Of a DNA stretch of 64,000 nucleotides, positions 21,245 to 34,481 are shown piece by piece. Both the position numbers and the translations under genes were made by a program. The stretch comes from Humulus lupulus (lineage: Eukaryota; Streptophyta; Magnoliopsida; Rosales; Cannabaceae), in contig NC_084802.1 in NCBI RefSeq assembly GCF_963169125.1, positions 39,764,607 through 39,828,606 on the forward strand, given 5' to 3'. Position 1 is the first letter of the stretch. The number at the start of each line of letters is the position of its first letter. The notes under the pieces were generated by a model, which was not told the DNA's origin, made no database searches, and saw only the letters and a list, made by a program, of their open reading frames with translations.

Positions 21245-23630
21245 TGTGACGCCCTGGATAGCCAAGACCGCTACATTGTGTGTTTATAAAGGTGCAGGAC
21301 TTGCTAATCAACTCATTTAGTTAAAAATGTGTCACTGATACCACTAATGAACTAGGGTTAAAAGGTTTTGGTCACAAAAGACACACTTTATATAATTAAA
21401 CATTTTGCACATGGGATCCCAAAAGAAACAGTGTTTGAAAGTTAGTTTACCAAATTTTCAGAGTACAACGACCGCTAGCCACACTAAGACAAAACAGACT
21501 TTTATGGTCCTCCTATTCCTGTTTTATCCTCAACAGTGGCGGCCGAGCAGCTGACCATGTACATTCTGCCTCAAGAGCTCTCCGATTTAGGGCTGATCAA
21601 GCTTGTCCTTGCCTTTACCTGCACCACGTAGCACCCGTGAGCCAAGGCCCAACAAGAAAATATAACATCATAGTACAAACAATGATAACAATTGAATAAC
21701 CCTTAAAGCATGTTCATACACTTAGCATACCACATTAATCACACAATCCATAGACATAACCAAAGGATCAACAACCAACACTCAGCTATTCAGCAAGACA
21801 AATTCATCAATCAATCATAATAATCAAATCATATGATAATCAGGGTCGACACCCTTAGGTTGCACCCTCTATTTAACCCCACTGACTCCGGTCCGCTTAA
21901 ACCGAGCTCAGTGCATAATAAGTTGTCCTCAGCTACCAGTGGCTGAGCCGCACCCTGTGCGCCAATGTAAACTCCGGCACTCTTAGGCCATTTGTTTACT
22001 ATTCACATGGCGTAATACCATCCTTCATAAAGAATACAAAACAGAGTACCCTAAGTCCCATTATAAATTCACAACTGGGTGCAGTTTTCTTACCTTTAGT
22101 TTCCAAATGTACTGGTTACGTGAGATGCCTCTTGAACACGATTCGTTTCCCGAGCCCCTAGCTCATACCTAGTCACAACCAAGACAAGGGATACCATTAT
22201 TAATTGTAAAAAGGTTTCCGAATAAGGTTCTAGCCTCCGGGACATCGAATTCCACCAAACACGGTAGTAGAATCGATCCCGAGCACCCTAGGTTATGTTC
22301 CCGCGCTTAAAAACTCCAAAAGGCTAAAAGTTTCCTTAAGGGCCGCGGCCCGCCTCCTGAAACAGAGGCTAGGCCTCCCTGAACACAGACACGCACCGCG
22401 ACCCTGCCCCTGTGGTGCCGCGACGCTCCCTCGCCTCAGAGCCTTCTTGGCTCTTCCTTGCTTCGTAGGGCCGCGACACTCTAGAACAGAGCCGCGACCC
22501 AGCCCCTTGAACCCAGAAAAAACCACCAATTTTAACACTCAAACCTCACTCAAAACCATCCCAATTCCACAACTCAATTATCACAAAACTTCTAAATCGT
22601 TTCCAGCAACATAATCCACCAAACACTTAGCCTAGAAACTCATCAAAATCCCACTTCAATCTCTGAAACCCAAAAGCTTAAAAACATCAAAAACAGTCAA
22701 GAAAACACCAAGATTCAGACATTAGATCATAAATTCGAGCTTACCTCCACTGAAGAACCAATTCTCTAAGAAGTTTCTAAGCTAACTCTCAAGTTCCTAG
22801 CTTCAATTCAGTCTTCAATTTCAAAACCCAAAACCCTCTTAGAACTCAATCAAAACCACATAATTTAAATAACCAAGAGTGTGATTCAAGTCTTACCTCA
22901 ATCCTGGTTGAACTCCTTAGTTAAATACTAAGTTAATCTTCCAAAACTTCAGTTCAATTCACTGAGTTCCCAGCCAAATTTCCTTAGTTTTTAGTGGTTT
23001 CCCTTGAGAGAAAAAGAGAGGAAAGGAATGTGACAAGCTGAAAGAAGGAGAGGGTCGGTTTGGGTGTCTTGCAGTGTTTTCTAAGCTTTAACTTAGTCTA
23101 TCTTTAGTTGATTTAGTCGATCCCGACCAAAACGTCCCCGATGGCAAAAATGGTAAAATTCCCCAGTATTCCCACCTAGGCTTCCTATCCTCAAATATAT
23201 CTACAAATATTTATTTTCATAACCCAATAACCCAGATAACCATCTAATACCCAAAATACCCCTTGACTCGACCCATGCCAAGTATTGGGTCCCGTTGTGA
23301 CTTTCCCGCTAACTAGCTCCCTAGGATCGCCTCAAGTCGCATGCTGCAGATTTACCCACATAATAATATGGTTGTCACAATTATATCATATAATCACATT
23401 TACACCCTCAACAGGCTAAAATTACAAATATACCCCTTTAAGCTAAACGAGGCCTACATGCATACTAATACTCGTAGACATGCATCTCACATATACATTC
23501 ATATAACCATACAAGCATGCTTATCACAGAATCACCCATTAAACTACTTAATTTACACATAATCCAATCGTGCCCTCCCGACACACTAATCAAGGCCATT
23601 AAGCCTTATTAATGATTTTGGGTCGTTGCA
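21245..23630 (-). repeat. Element B 3' LTR (left on the map), 2,386 bp
   Basis: Runs from TGTGACGCCCTGG to GGGTCGTTGCA. It contains GC-rich patches with GGGCCGCGGCCC (22340-22350) and GCCGCGAC units in otherwise AT-rich DNA, and the shared 74-nt block at 21587-21660. Open frames inside (for example 22293-22538 on the minus strand) have no homology and are not counted as genes. Confidence 0.95.
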
Positions 23631-23647
23631 ACTATCCCCTCCTACTG
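23631..23647 (-). promoter_or_regulatory. Element B polypurine tract
   Basis: Read on the minus strand, GTAGGAGGGGATAGT lies immediately before the 3' LTR. It is the expected place and composition for the plus-strand primer. Confidence 0.75.
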
Positions 23648-23666
23648 AGAATTTCGTCCTTGAAAT

Positions 23667-26600
23667 TTATCTGAATAGCTCGGGATACTGATCCCGCATC
23701 ACCGTCTCAAGCTCCCAGGTCGCTTCCTCGACCTTGCTATTCCTCCACTATACTTTAACAAGCGGAATCGTCTTATTCTGTAGAACTTTTTCCTTCCGAT
23801 CTAAAATATGAATCGGTCGTTCCTCATAGGAAAAATCTGCCTGCAATTCCAATTCCTCATACTTTAGTACATGCGTCGTATCTGAGACATATTTCCGCAA
23901 CGTAGAAACATGGAACACATCATGAACTCCCAACAACGACGGTGGCAAGGCCAACTTGTAAGCCACCTATCCAATCATTTCTAGAATCTCGAGAGGTCCA
24001 ACAAACTGAGGGCTCAGCTTGCCCTTTACTCCAAATCTCCTCACCCCTCGCAGTGGGGAGACTCGCAGAAACACGTGGTCCCCAACCTGGAACTCCACGT
24101 CCCTACGCTTAGGATCAGCGTAGCTTTTCTGTCTACTTTGCGAAGCAAGCATTCTGGCTCGGATCTTCTCAATAGCTTCATTTGTCTTTTGAACTATGTC
24201 TGGCCCCAAATATTTTCTCTCACCCATCTCATCCCAATGAATGGGCGACCTACACTTTCTTCCATATAGCATCTCATAAGGAGCCACTCCAATCGTGGAC
24301 TGATAACTGTTGTTATACGAAAATTCAATCAACCGGAGATACTTACTCCAAGATCCCTCAAAGTCAATCACACACGCCCTAAGCATATCCTCCAACACCT
24401 GAATAGTCCTCTCAGACTGTCCATCAGTCTGAGGGTGAAAGGCTGTGCTAAACTTCAACTATGTCCCCATGGCTCTCTGTAGAACTCCCCAGAACATGGA
24501 GGTAAAGATAGGGTCTCGATCAGATAAAATAGACTTAGGAACCCCATGAAGACGAACTATCTCCCTCACATACAACTCTGCATATTGTTCCACTGTGTAA
24601 GTCGACTTCACTGGAAGAAAGTGAGCTGACTTGGTGTATCTGTCCACTATCACCCACATCGAGTCATAAAGTCCCACTGTCCTGGGTAGACCTCCTACAA
24701 AATCCATGGTAATGTCCTCCCACTTCCACTCAGGAATATCCAAAGGGTGAAGCAATCCCACTGGTCGCTGATGCTCAGCCTTCACCTGTTGACATGTCAC
24801 ACATCTAGCCACATACTCCACCACATCTTTCTTCATCCCGGGCCACCAATATAATGTTCGTAGATCCTGATACATCTTCATGGTACCCGGATGGAGCGAG
24901 TATGACATTGTGTGAGACTCATCTAATATCTCTCGGTTGATCCCTTCATCTGCTAGAACACAATTCCGCCCCTGATATAGAAGTATACCAACCTCAAAAA
25001 CAGAATAATCCTTAGCTACCCCCGCTAAGACATTCTATCGAACTTCCTGTAACTGCACATCTACCAATTGACCCTCCTTGATTCGCTCTAGCAGGGTCGA
25101 CTGCAAGGTAACATTGGCCAATCGACCCACCACAAGCTCTATCGTTGCCCTGGTCATCTTATCTGCCAACTCCCTGGAAATCTGAACAGAGCTATATAAC
25201 TGCCCCAAGCCCCTTCAACTCAATGCATCTACCACAACATTGGCTTTCCCTGGGTGGTAAAGGATATCACAATCATAATCCTTAACCAACTCCAACCAAC
25301 GCCTCTGCCTCATGTTCAGATCCTTCTGGGTGAAGAAATACTTCAAACTCTTATGGTCAGTGTATATCTCACACTTCTCCCCATACAGGTAATGTCGCCA
25401 CACCTTCAGTGCGAATACCACTGCAGCCAATTCCAAATCATGGGTAGGATACCGTTGTTCATATTCGTTCAGCTGCCGTAATGGATAAGCTATAACCTTC
25501 TCATTCTGCATCAGCACACAACGTAAACCCAACCTTGATGCATGACAATATACCATAAACTTCCCTTCCTCCGAGGGAAGACTTAGGACAGGTGCAGTAA
25601 TAAGTCGTCGCTTCAACTCTTGGAAGCTGTTCTCACACTTCTCTGGCCAAACAAACTTCTGTTTCTTCCTTGTCAACTCTGTCATTAGTGTAGCAATTTT
25701 TGAGAATCCTTCTACAAACCGCCTGTAGTAACCTGCTAACCTGAGGAAACTCCGAACCTCCGAGACGTTCCTTGGCCTCGGCCAATCTTTCACTGCCTCT
25801 ACCTTGGATGGATCCACCTTAATCCCCTCTGGGCCAACAATATGCCCAAGAAAAGTCACCTCTGGCAACCAAAACTCACACTTCTTAAACTTGGCATATA
25901 ACTGATGCTCCCTTAACCTCTGTAAGACCTGTTGAAGATGTCGCTTGTGCTCTGTCTCTGAACTAGAGTACACTAAGATGTCGTCGATGAAGATAATAAC
26001 AAACTGATCCAGAAAGTCCTTGAATACCCTGTTCATTAAGTCCATGAAGGCTGCTGGGGCATTGGTCAAACCAAACGACATGACTAGAAACTCATAGTGC
26101 CCATACCTCATTCGGAAGGTCGTCTTCAGAATATCCTCGTCCTTGATCCTCAGTTGGTGATAACCAGGTCGAAGGTCAATCTTCGAGAATACTGTCTTAC
26201 CCTGCAACTGATCGAACAAGTCGTCAATCCTTGGTAGGGGATACTTATTCTTGATAGTTAACTTGTTCAATTCCCTGTAGTCTATACACATCCTCAATGC
26301 CCCGTCCTCCTTCTTCACAAACAAAACTGGAGCACCCCATGGCGAGTAGCTAGGCTTGATGAATCCCAAATCTAGAAGTTCATGTAGTTGTATCTTCAGT
26401 TCCTTCAACTCTGCTGGTGCCATCCTATATGGTGCCCTTGATACTGGTTTTGCCCCTGGTGCTAACTCAATAACAAATTGAATCTCCCTGTGCGGAGGCA
26501 ATCCTGGTAGCTCTTCAGGAAACACATCCAAGAACTCACACACCAATCTGGTCTCTCCCATCCTTACTGGAAAAACCCTAGTAGTATCGACCACACTGGC

Positions 26601-28124
26601 CAGAAAACCTATACATCCACCCTGCAACAAGTCTCTGGCTCTCAATGCTGATATCATGGGTATGCGGGGTCCACATACCACACCCACGAAGATGAAAGGA
26701 TCCTCACCCTCAGGTTCAAAAGTCACCATCTTCTTCTTGCAGTCAATAGTAGCCCCATACCTGACTAGCCAATCCATCCCTAGGATCATGTCAAAATCCT
26801 CCATGTCTAGCTCAATTAAATCTACTAAAAGCTCCCTACTATCAACCATCACTGGTAGGGCCCTAATCCATCTCCTAGAAACTACTAGTTCCCCAATAGG
26901 CAATAAAGTCCCAAACCCCGCAGTCCGATACTCGCCAGCGCTAGAAAGTTGACCTGTCACCACCGAGGGACTAGCCTCGGCCTCTGCCTGTGTCAAAGTG
27001 AACACTCGAGCTGAAGTCAAGCTGTCCACCTTTCCTACTTCCCGTTTCTTCACTGCTGGGCAGTCCTTCTTGAGGTGCCCCACTATTCCGCACACATAGC
27101 AGGCCTTGGCCCGACACTCGCCCTGATGGCGTCTTTTGCACCTCGGGCACTCAGGATAACTCCTCCATGCCTCACTGCCGCTCTGACAGCCACCCTGACC
27201 ACCCCGACCCCTTCTATCAGGACCAGAAGTGATCGAAGTGTCAGGAGTCTTCCTCTTCACATCACTAGGGCCTTCACCCCTGCCTGACCTAGAATAAGGA
27301 GGAACCACTCTACGACCCTCGCACCTCGCTGTACTTTCCTTCCCAATCTTGTTCTCCGCTTCCTTAGAAGTAAGAGCCTTCTCAACAGCCTGGGCATAAG
27401 TTGTTCCCCCAGGTACTGTTTTAATCCTCACATCCTGGGCTATCATAGCATTAAGCCATCTAATAAACCTGTCTTGCCTAGCTGCATCTGTAGGCACAAG
27501 ATCTGGTGCAAATTTCGCTAGTCAATCGAATTTTAGGGCATACTCAGTAATTGTCATATTGCCCTGCACCAACCCCACAAACTCATTAACTTTCACTGCC
27601 CTGATGGCAACATTGTAGTATTTCTTATTAAACAAGTCCTTGAATCCATCCCAACTCAAAGCAGTGACGTCCCTGGTCTGTGATGCCCCTTCCCACCAGA
27701 TGCGAACATCCTCTCTCAGCATATATGTGGCATAGGCCACTCTGTCATAACCTTCTATCCTCATAAAGTCTAGTATAGTAGTAATCATAGTCATCCACAG
27801 TTCGGCCTTCAGTGGGTCAGGTCCTCCCTCAAAAGTTGGGGGATGCAGCTTCCGGAACCGCTCATACAATGACTCCCACCTGTTTCCAGCTTCCACTGGC
27901 TGTATAACTGGTGCCAATACAGGCGGCACAATAGGTGCAACACTCCTTGCTGGAGCCTGCTGTCATAGGAGACGAATCTACTCATCTTGGCTTTGAAGCC
28001 ATGCTTGCATCTCTGCCATAATCTACTGCTAGTTCTCAGGGACTGGCGGAGGAATCTAGCCCTTATAATCACCTCCGGTCCCAGACCTAGTGTCGGATAG
28101 TCGCGTAGATTTTCTTGGACGCAT
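23667..28124 (-). pseudogene. Element B gag-pol polyprotein, one frame with eleven nonsense codons
   Basis: From ATG 28124 (MRPRKSTRLSDTR) to TAA 23667 there are 1,485 codons in one frame with no frameshift. Order: gag (27929-27522, RFRKLHPPTFEGGPDPLKAE), zinc knuckle [14 protein letters not shown], protease remnant, RT ([12 protein letters not shown], catalytic FIDDIL), RNase H ([11 protein letters not shown]), integrase and chromodomain (NSKVEEATWELE). The integrase shows a WWPGMKKDVVEYVARCVTCQ zinc region and DDE residues in TMDFVGG, SDRDPIF and GQSERTIQVLE. Internal stops begin at 28056, 28029, 28023, 27978, 27963, 27519, 25212, 25035, 24456, 23964 and 23745. Further damage: the protease D(S/T)GA segment is missing through an in-frame deletion of about 28 residues, and the first RNase H Asp (VYSDAS in relatives) reads VYCHAS. 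Non-functional as it stands. Confidence 0.95.
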
Positions 28125-28537
28125 AGTTATCCAAGTGAATCTGCAATCAATGACTCGGCAGTTAGACCATGATGACAGGGTAAAAGCTTTTCCAAAATTC
28201 ACCAATGGAACACAGACAATCACAAACAATCAAGATATAGGAATTCATCCATACATTCACCCATATATATACTGTAAGCAGTTGATCATTAAGATATTCA
28301 TTTACATGCATAGCGATGCTAATAAGCACGCCTCAATATTATCACACAATAGTCAAGGGCCAGGCCCAATCAGTATCTTATGCTTCCTATTAATCCAATA
28401 GATAACAACATTCATAATTCATTCCAAGCACACAAGCATATAAGCACAAATACACATTACCAAACCCTGAACTGAGATTGTCTCTATCAGGGAATGTACA
28501 TGTCCAGCTAGTCTTCAGGAACCCTTAAACCTAGGAC

Positions 28538-28549
28538 GCTCTGAAACCA
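28538..28549 (-). promoter_or_regulatory. Element B primer binding site (initiator tRNA-Met type)
   Basis: On the minus strand, directly inside the 5' LTR, TGGTTTCAGAGC differs at one base from the TGGTATCAGAGC used by plant LTR elements primed by initiator tRNA-Met. Confidence 0.85.
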
Positions 28550-28552
28550 AGT

Positions 28553-30968
28553 TGTAATGCCCTGGATAGCCAAGACCGCTACATTGTGTGCTTATAAAGG
28601 TGCATGACTTGCTAATCAAGTCATTTAGTTAAAAATGTGTCACTGATACCACTAATGAACTAGGGTTAAAAGGTTTTGGTCACAAAAGATACACTTTATA
28701 TAATTAAACATTTTGCACAGGGGATCCCAAAAGAAACAGTGTTTGAAAGTTAGTTTACAAAATTTTCAGAGTACAACGATCGCTAGCCACACTAAGGCAA
28801 AACAGACTTTTATGGTCCTCATGTTCATGTTTTATCCTCAACCGTGGCGGCCGAGCAGTTGACCATGTACATTCTGCCTTCAGAGCTCTCCGATTCAAGG
28901 CTAATCAAGATTGCCCTTGCCTTTACCTGCACCACGTAGCACCCGTGAGCCAAGGCCCAACAAGAAAATATAACATCATAGCACAAACAATGATAACAAT
29001 TGAATAACCCTTAAAGCATGTTCATACACTTAGCTTACCACATTAATCACACAATCCATAGACATAACCAGAGGATCAACAACCAACACTCAGCTATTCA
29101 GCAAGACAAATTCATCAATCAATCATAATAATCAAATCATATGATAATCAGGGTCGACGCCCTTAGGTCGCACCCTCTGTTTAACCCCACTGACTCCAGT
29201 CCCCTTAAGTCGAGCTCAGTGCATAATAAGTTGTCCTCAGCTACCAGTGGCTGAGCCGCGCCCTGTGCGCCAATGTAAACTCCGGCACTCTTAGGCCGTT
29301 TGTTTACTATTCACATGGCGTAATACCATCCTTCATAAAGCATACAAAATAGGGTACCCTTAGTCCCATTATAAATTCACAACCGGGTGTAGTTTTCTTA
29401 CCTTTAGTTTCCAAATGTACTGGTTACGTGAGATGCCTCTTGAGCACGATTCGTTTCCCGAGCCCCTAGCTCATACCTAGTCACAACCAAGACAAGGGAT
29501 ACCATTATTAATTGTAAAAAGGTTTCCGGATAAGGTTTTAGCCTCCGGGACATTGAATTCCACCAAACACGGTAGTAGAATCGATCCCGAGCACCCTAGG
29601 TTATGTTCTTGTGCTTAAAAACTCCAAAAGGCTAATGGTGCCCTTAAGGGCCGCGGCCCTTAAGACCCATGCCGCGGCCCGCCTCCTGAAACAGAGGCTA
29701 GGCCTCCCTGAACACAGACACGCGCCGCGGCCCTGCCCTTATGGCGCCGCGGCCCTCCCTCACCTCAGAGCCTTCCTGGCTCTTCCTTGCTCCGTAGGGC
29801 CGCGACACTCTAGAACAGAGCCACGGCCCAGCCCCTCGAACGTAGAAAAACAACCATTTTTAACACTCAAATATCACTCAAAACCTTCCAAATTCCACAA
29901 CTCAATTATCACAAAACTTCTAACACGTTTCCAGCAACATAATCCACCAAAAACTTAGCCTAGAAACTCATCAAAATCCAACTTCAATCTCTGAAACCCA
30001 AAAGCTTAAAAACATCAAAAACAGTCAAGAAAACACCAAGATTCAAACATTAGATCATAAATTCGAGCTTACCTCCACTGAAGAACCAATTCTCTAAGAA
30101 GTTTCTGAGCTAACTCCCAAGTTCTTAGTTTCAATTCAGTCGTCAATTTCAAAACCCAAAAACCTCTTAGTACTCAATCAAAACCACATAATTTAAATAA
30201 CCAAGAGTGTGATTCAAGTCTTACCTCAATCCTGGTTGAACTCCTTAGTTAAATACTAAGTTAATCTTCCAAAACTTCAGTTCAATTCACTGAGTTCCCA
30301 GCCAAATTTCCTTAGCTTTCAGTGGTTTCCCTTGAGAGAAAAAGAGAGGAAAGGAATGTGACAAGTTGAAAGAAGGAGAGGGTCGGTTTGGGTGTCTTGC
30401 AGTGTTTTCTAAGCTTTAACTTAGTCTATCTTTAGTTGATTAAGTCGATCCCGAGGCTCGGGGTACCAAATCGTCCCCGAGGGCAAAAATGGTAAAATTC
30501 CCCAGTATTCCCACCTAGGCTTCCTATCCTCAAATATATCTCCAAATATTTATTTTCATAACCCGATAACCCAGATAACCATCTAATACCCAAAATACCC
30601 CTTGACTCGACCCAAGCCAAGTATTGGGCCCCGTTGTGACTTTCCTGCTAACTAGCTCCCTAGGATCGTCTCAAGTCGCATGATGCAGATTTACCCACAT
30701 AATAATGTGGTTGTCACAATTATAACATATAATCACATTTACACCCTCAACAGGCTAAAATTACAAATATACCCTTTTAAGCTAAACGAGGCTACATGCA
30801 TACTAATACTCGTAGACATGCATCTCACATATACATTCATATAACCATACAAGCATGCTTATCACAGAATCACCCATTAAACTACTTAATTTACACATAA
30901 TCCAATCGTGCCCTCCCGGCACACTAATCAAGGCCATTAAGCCTTATTAGTGATTTTGGGTCGTTATA
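28553..30968 (-). repeat. Element B 5' LTR (right on the map), 2,416 bp
   Basis: Runs from TGTAATGCCCTGG to GGGTCGTTATA (the terminal CA is mutated). It is colinear with the left LTR. It has two extra short segments: a duplicated GCCGCGGCCC patch around 29650-29680 and an insertion near 30452-30465. It carries the 74-nt block at 28895-28968 with one nonsense change inside. The promoter of B would lie here on the minus strand. Confidence 0.95.
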
Positions 30969-33352
30969 CCAGGACCCTTCAAAGTCCTGATTGCATGCTT
31001 GCAACATGTCTTATAATATTTGAATCATCCTCTCTGATTGTCTATCTTTTAGAGGATGATAGGTTATACTAAACTTCAGTTATGTACTCATAGCCTTCTG
31101 CAGACTTCCCAAAATCTTGGAAGTAAAGATGGGGTCCCGATATGACACAATAGACCTAGGAGCCTCATGAAGGCGTACTATCTCTTTCACATAGAAATCA
31201 ACGTACTGATCCACTATAAAATTCTTCCTCACTGGCAGAAAGTGAGCTGACTTAGTATTTCTATCCACAATAACCCACATTGAATCATGTTGACCCATGG
31301 TCGTGGGCAATCCCACTACGAAGTTAACAGTAATATCCTTCCACTTCCATCCAAGAATACCCTAAGGCTATAATAGCCCTAATGTCCTCTAGTGTTCAGA
31401 TTTCACTTGCTGACACGTTAGACACTTTGCCACATATTCAATCACATCCTTCTTCATGCCAGGTGAGCAATATAGCGATTTCAAATCCTGATACATCTTC
31501 GTGGTGCCTGGATGGAGCGAGTACAGTGTGGTATGAGATTCATCCAGAATCTCTCGTATGATAGAAGAGTCCATCTAAACACAAATCAGGTCCATGTATC
31601 TCAGTAGTCCTTAGCCACTCCGGCTAGGACATCCTCTATGTGCCTCATCAACTAAGAGTCACTCAACTGACCTTCCTTATTTCTCTCCAAAAGAGTAGAC
31701 TACAAAGTAATGTTGGCTAACTGACCCACTACCAATTCTATCTCTTCTATGGTCCTATCCTCTGCCAATCAAAGAAAACATCAGATCTCTTGAGCGCTCC
31801 TTGATCTTGGCCAATCCCTGTCTGCCTCAATCTTGGCCGAATCCACATTAATACCATCTTTACTAATAATGTGGTCGAGAAATGTCACCTGAGGTAACCA
31901 GAACCCGAACTTCCTGAACTTGGCATATAATCTGTGCTCCCTCAATCTATGTAGTACCAACCAGAAATACTGCTCATGTTCTACCTCTGACTTAGATTAA
32001 AACAGGATGTCGTTGATGAAGACCATCATGAATCTGTCCAAATAATCCTTGAACACTTTCGTGCGAAATGCTGCCTTCATAAGATCCTACTCCTTGATCC
32101 TCAGCTGGTAATATCCAAATCGAAGATCAATCTTTGAAATTACTGTCTGGCCATGCAACTAATCAAATAGGTTGTCTGTCCTCGATAGTGAATACTTGTT
32201 CTTGATTGTCAACTTTTTCAATTCTCTATAGTCAATACACATTCTCAGTGTCCCATCTTTTTTCTTCACAAATAATACTGGTGCACCCCATTGTGAGAAA
32301 CTGGGCCTGATAAACCCCAAATCAAGTAACTCCTGTAACTGTACCTTCAGTTCTTTCAATTCTGCTGGAGCCATTCTGTACGGTGCCCTGGACACTGGTT
32401 CCGTCCCTGGTGCTAGCTTAATAACGAATTCTATTTCCCTGTGTGAAGGTAACTCTGGCAAATCTTCTGGGAATACATCCAGAAATTCACAGACTAATCT
32501 GGTCTCCTCAGGTCCAACTGGCACAATCCCTAGTGATATCCACCACACTTGCTAGGAATCCTATGCAAGCATCCAGCAATAGGCCTCTAGCTCTTAATGC
32601 TGATATCACAGGAATGCAAGGTCTATGCACAGGTCCCACAAATACAAACGGGTCCTCGCCCATTTGTTTAAAAGTTACCATCTTCTTCTTACAATCTATG
32701 GTTTTCCTATACTTGGCTAGCCAATCCATACCCAGAATTATATCAAAGTCATCCATAACTAGCTCAATCAAATCCACTGATAACTCTCTACTGTCAACCT
32801 CTACCTATAACGATATGACCCATCTCCTAGAGACTACTAGATCCCCAGTAGGCCATAAGGTCTGAAATCTCATAGCATAATAATCACATGGTCTACACAA
32901 TTTATCAATCAATCTACTAGATATAAAGGAATGTGTAGCCCCATAATAAATCAACACAGTATAAGATATACGAGCACTAGAAAGCTGACCTGTCACTACT
33001 GAGGCACTAGCATTAGCTTCTGACTGTGTTAGTGCGAACACTCGAGCTGACATCAAGTTGTTCGCCTTCTTTGGTTCTTCCTTCTTTACACTCGGGCAGT
33101 CTTTCTTAAGATGCCCAACTATACCACATAAAAAGCATGCCTTCACTCAGCATTCTCCCAGTTGATGTCTCCTGCATCTGGCACACTCTGGATAAGTCCT
33201 CTAGCTCTCATTACTGCTGTTACGGCCAATCTGTATTCCCCGTGGCCTCCTGTCTAGGCCTGTAACTACAAAAGTATCTGGGGTCTTTCTCTTTTGGTCA
33301 CTAGGGCCTTCGCCCCTACCAAATCCTGTAAAGGGAGGTCCCACCCTCCTTG
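30969..33352 (-). pseudogene. Element A gag-pol, remaining part (gag zinc knuckle to integrase)
   Basis: This continues element A on the other side of B. Leftwards from 33146 it holds the zinc knuckle [14 protein letters not shown], a protease region with YYGATHSF where family members have a D(S/T)GA catalytic motif, and RT start ([20 protein letters not shown], 32159-32548). A fused RT fragment follows at about 31800-32150, then integrase HHCC and core (31389-31574; GLPTTMGQHDSMWVIVDRNT, 31080-31316). Most of RT after the DWPRPR region and all of RNase H are deleted near 31775-31800. Many stops and frameshifts. A stop replaces Gln at 31079 (ST*LKFS), the same residue that is a stop in B. The right end is cut by LTR C at 33353. 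Confidence 0.85.
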
Positions 33353-34481
33353 TGTAACGTCCCAAATTTGCTAATAACGCTTAGTGCCTTGATTACTGGG
33401 CCAGGATGACATAATTGGATGTTTATGTCTTAATATGATCTAATTGTAATTATATATGTGAATTACACGAGTTATATCATGATATGACTGTTTATGCATG
33501 TTTAAGTGTATTAAATGTGTTTATAGGCCCGTTTCTGTTAAAAATGATATTTTTGTAATTTTGACTCACTGAGGGTATATCTGTAATTTTATATGCTTTA
33601 TGAGTGGGACCACATTATTATGTGGATATACTTGAGATGTGTGGCACGAGGCAATCCTAGTGAACAATTTGGCCGAAAAGTCTTATCGGGGATTAATACT
33701 CGGTTGGGGGCGGGTGAACCTAGGGGAATTTAGTAATTTGGTGATTTATAGGGGTATTGGAGTATGAATTATAACTGAGGGAAAATATTTGTACTTGGAA
33801 GATTAGTAGGATTAATTGAGAAATTTAAGTGAAATTTGACGTGTAGCGGGATTGTGGTGTTAAATGACAAAAAAGCCCTTGGGAGTTAGTTGTGAATGTT
33901 GTCAGGGAAAGGGGTATTATGGTCTTTTGGGACCATTAGGTTGGGAATAGGCCAAGTGCTGAGCTGCTTAGCACAAACGAATACATTCTCTCTCTCACTC
34001 TCTTGGAAAGTCTCTCCTAAAGAGGTGAAGGAAAGTCCTTGAAGGCTAAGGACTAGAAGTGATATTTGGAGGGAATTGGAAGTCTGTTCTTGAGGATTAA
34101 ATGCTACCAAGCTTTCAGAATCCAGTGGGGGAGCTTGAATCTAGGAGGTAATCTCAGCTTTCAAAGTTTTTAGTTTTTATTTTTGGTGTTTTGATGAAAT
34201 CCTAGGTGTTTGGGTTTGGTTGTGTTTTAAAGAGGTTTCGATGGTTGTATTTTGCGTTCCTATGTTGCTATTTTTGTTCTGATGGTCGAAATTGTGTTGA
34301 GAGTGGGGTTGGTTAGATTTTGGGTCGATTTGCAATTTCTAGAATCTCATAATTTCTGGGTTCGCGGGGTTGCGCCATGGCGCTGTTCTTGGAGTGTCGT
34401 GGCCCACATGCACTCAGAGGCGTTGGGAGGTTCCTCTGAACCCCCTTGGCCTCGCGGTGCCTGGTAGGTAGCGCCACAGTG
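33353..34481 (+). mobile_element. Element C: plus-strand Tekay-like LTR, 5' part, inserted in A's gag
   Basis: Starts TGTAACGTCCCAAATTTGC, the plus-strand form of the LTR start seen in G and H. It is cut at 34481 by copia fragment D after 1,129 bp. Left flank CCTTG (33348-33352) would be the target site. The gypsy gag-pol fragments M (38111 on) have the same orientation and may be its body, with the rest of the LTR and the gag start lost. That link is inference. Confidence 0.8.

Larger units (their letters stand above)
21245..30968 (-). mobile_element. Element B: near-complete Tekay-like Ty3/gypsy retrotransposon nested in A
   Basis: Two LTRs flank a 4.9-kb interior with PBS, gag-pol and PPT in canonical order on the minus strand. 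Target duplication CCAAG (21240-21244) against CCAGG (30969-30973), one mismatch. Removing B joins ATCCAAG to GACCCTTCAAAGTC, as in B's own integrase gene (TCCAAGATCCCTCAAAGTC), which proves insertion into A. The LTRs differ at about 10 sites over the first 245 bp by eye, roughly 4%, so B is young relative to its host element. One copy lacks an about 21-bp GC-rich duplication found in the other. Confidence 0.95.

Noticed and set aside
29611..29958. 115-codon ORF in the right LTR of element B
   Set aside because: Lies within the LTR in antisense and arises from GC-rich repeat patches; the other LTR copy does not preserve it.
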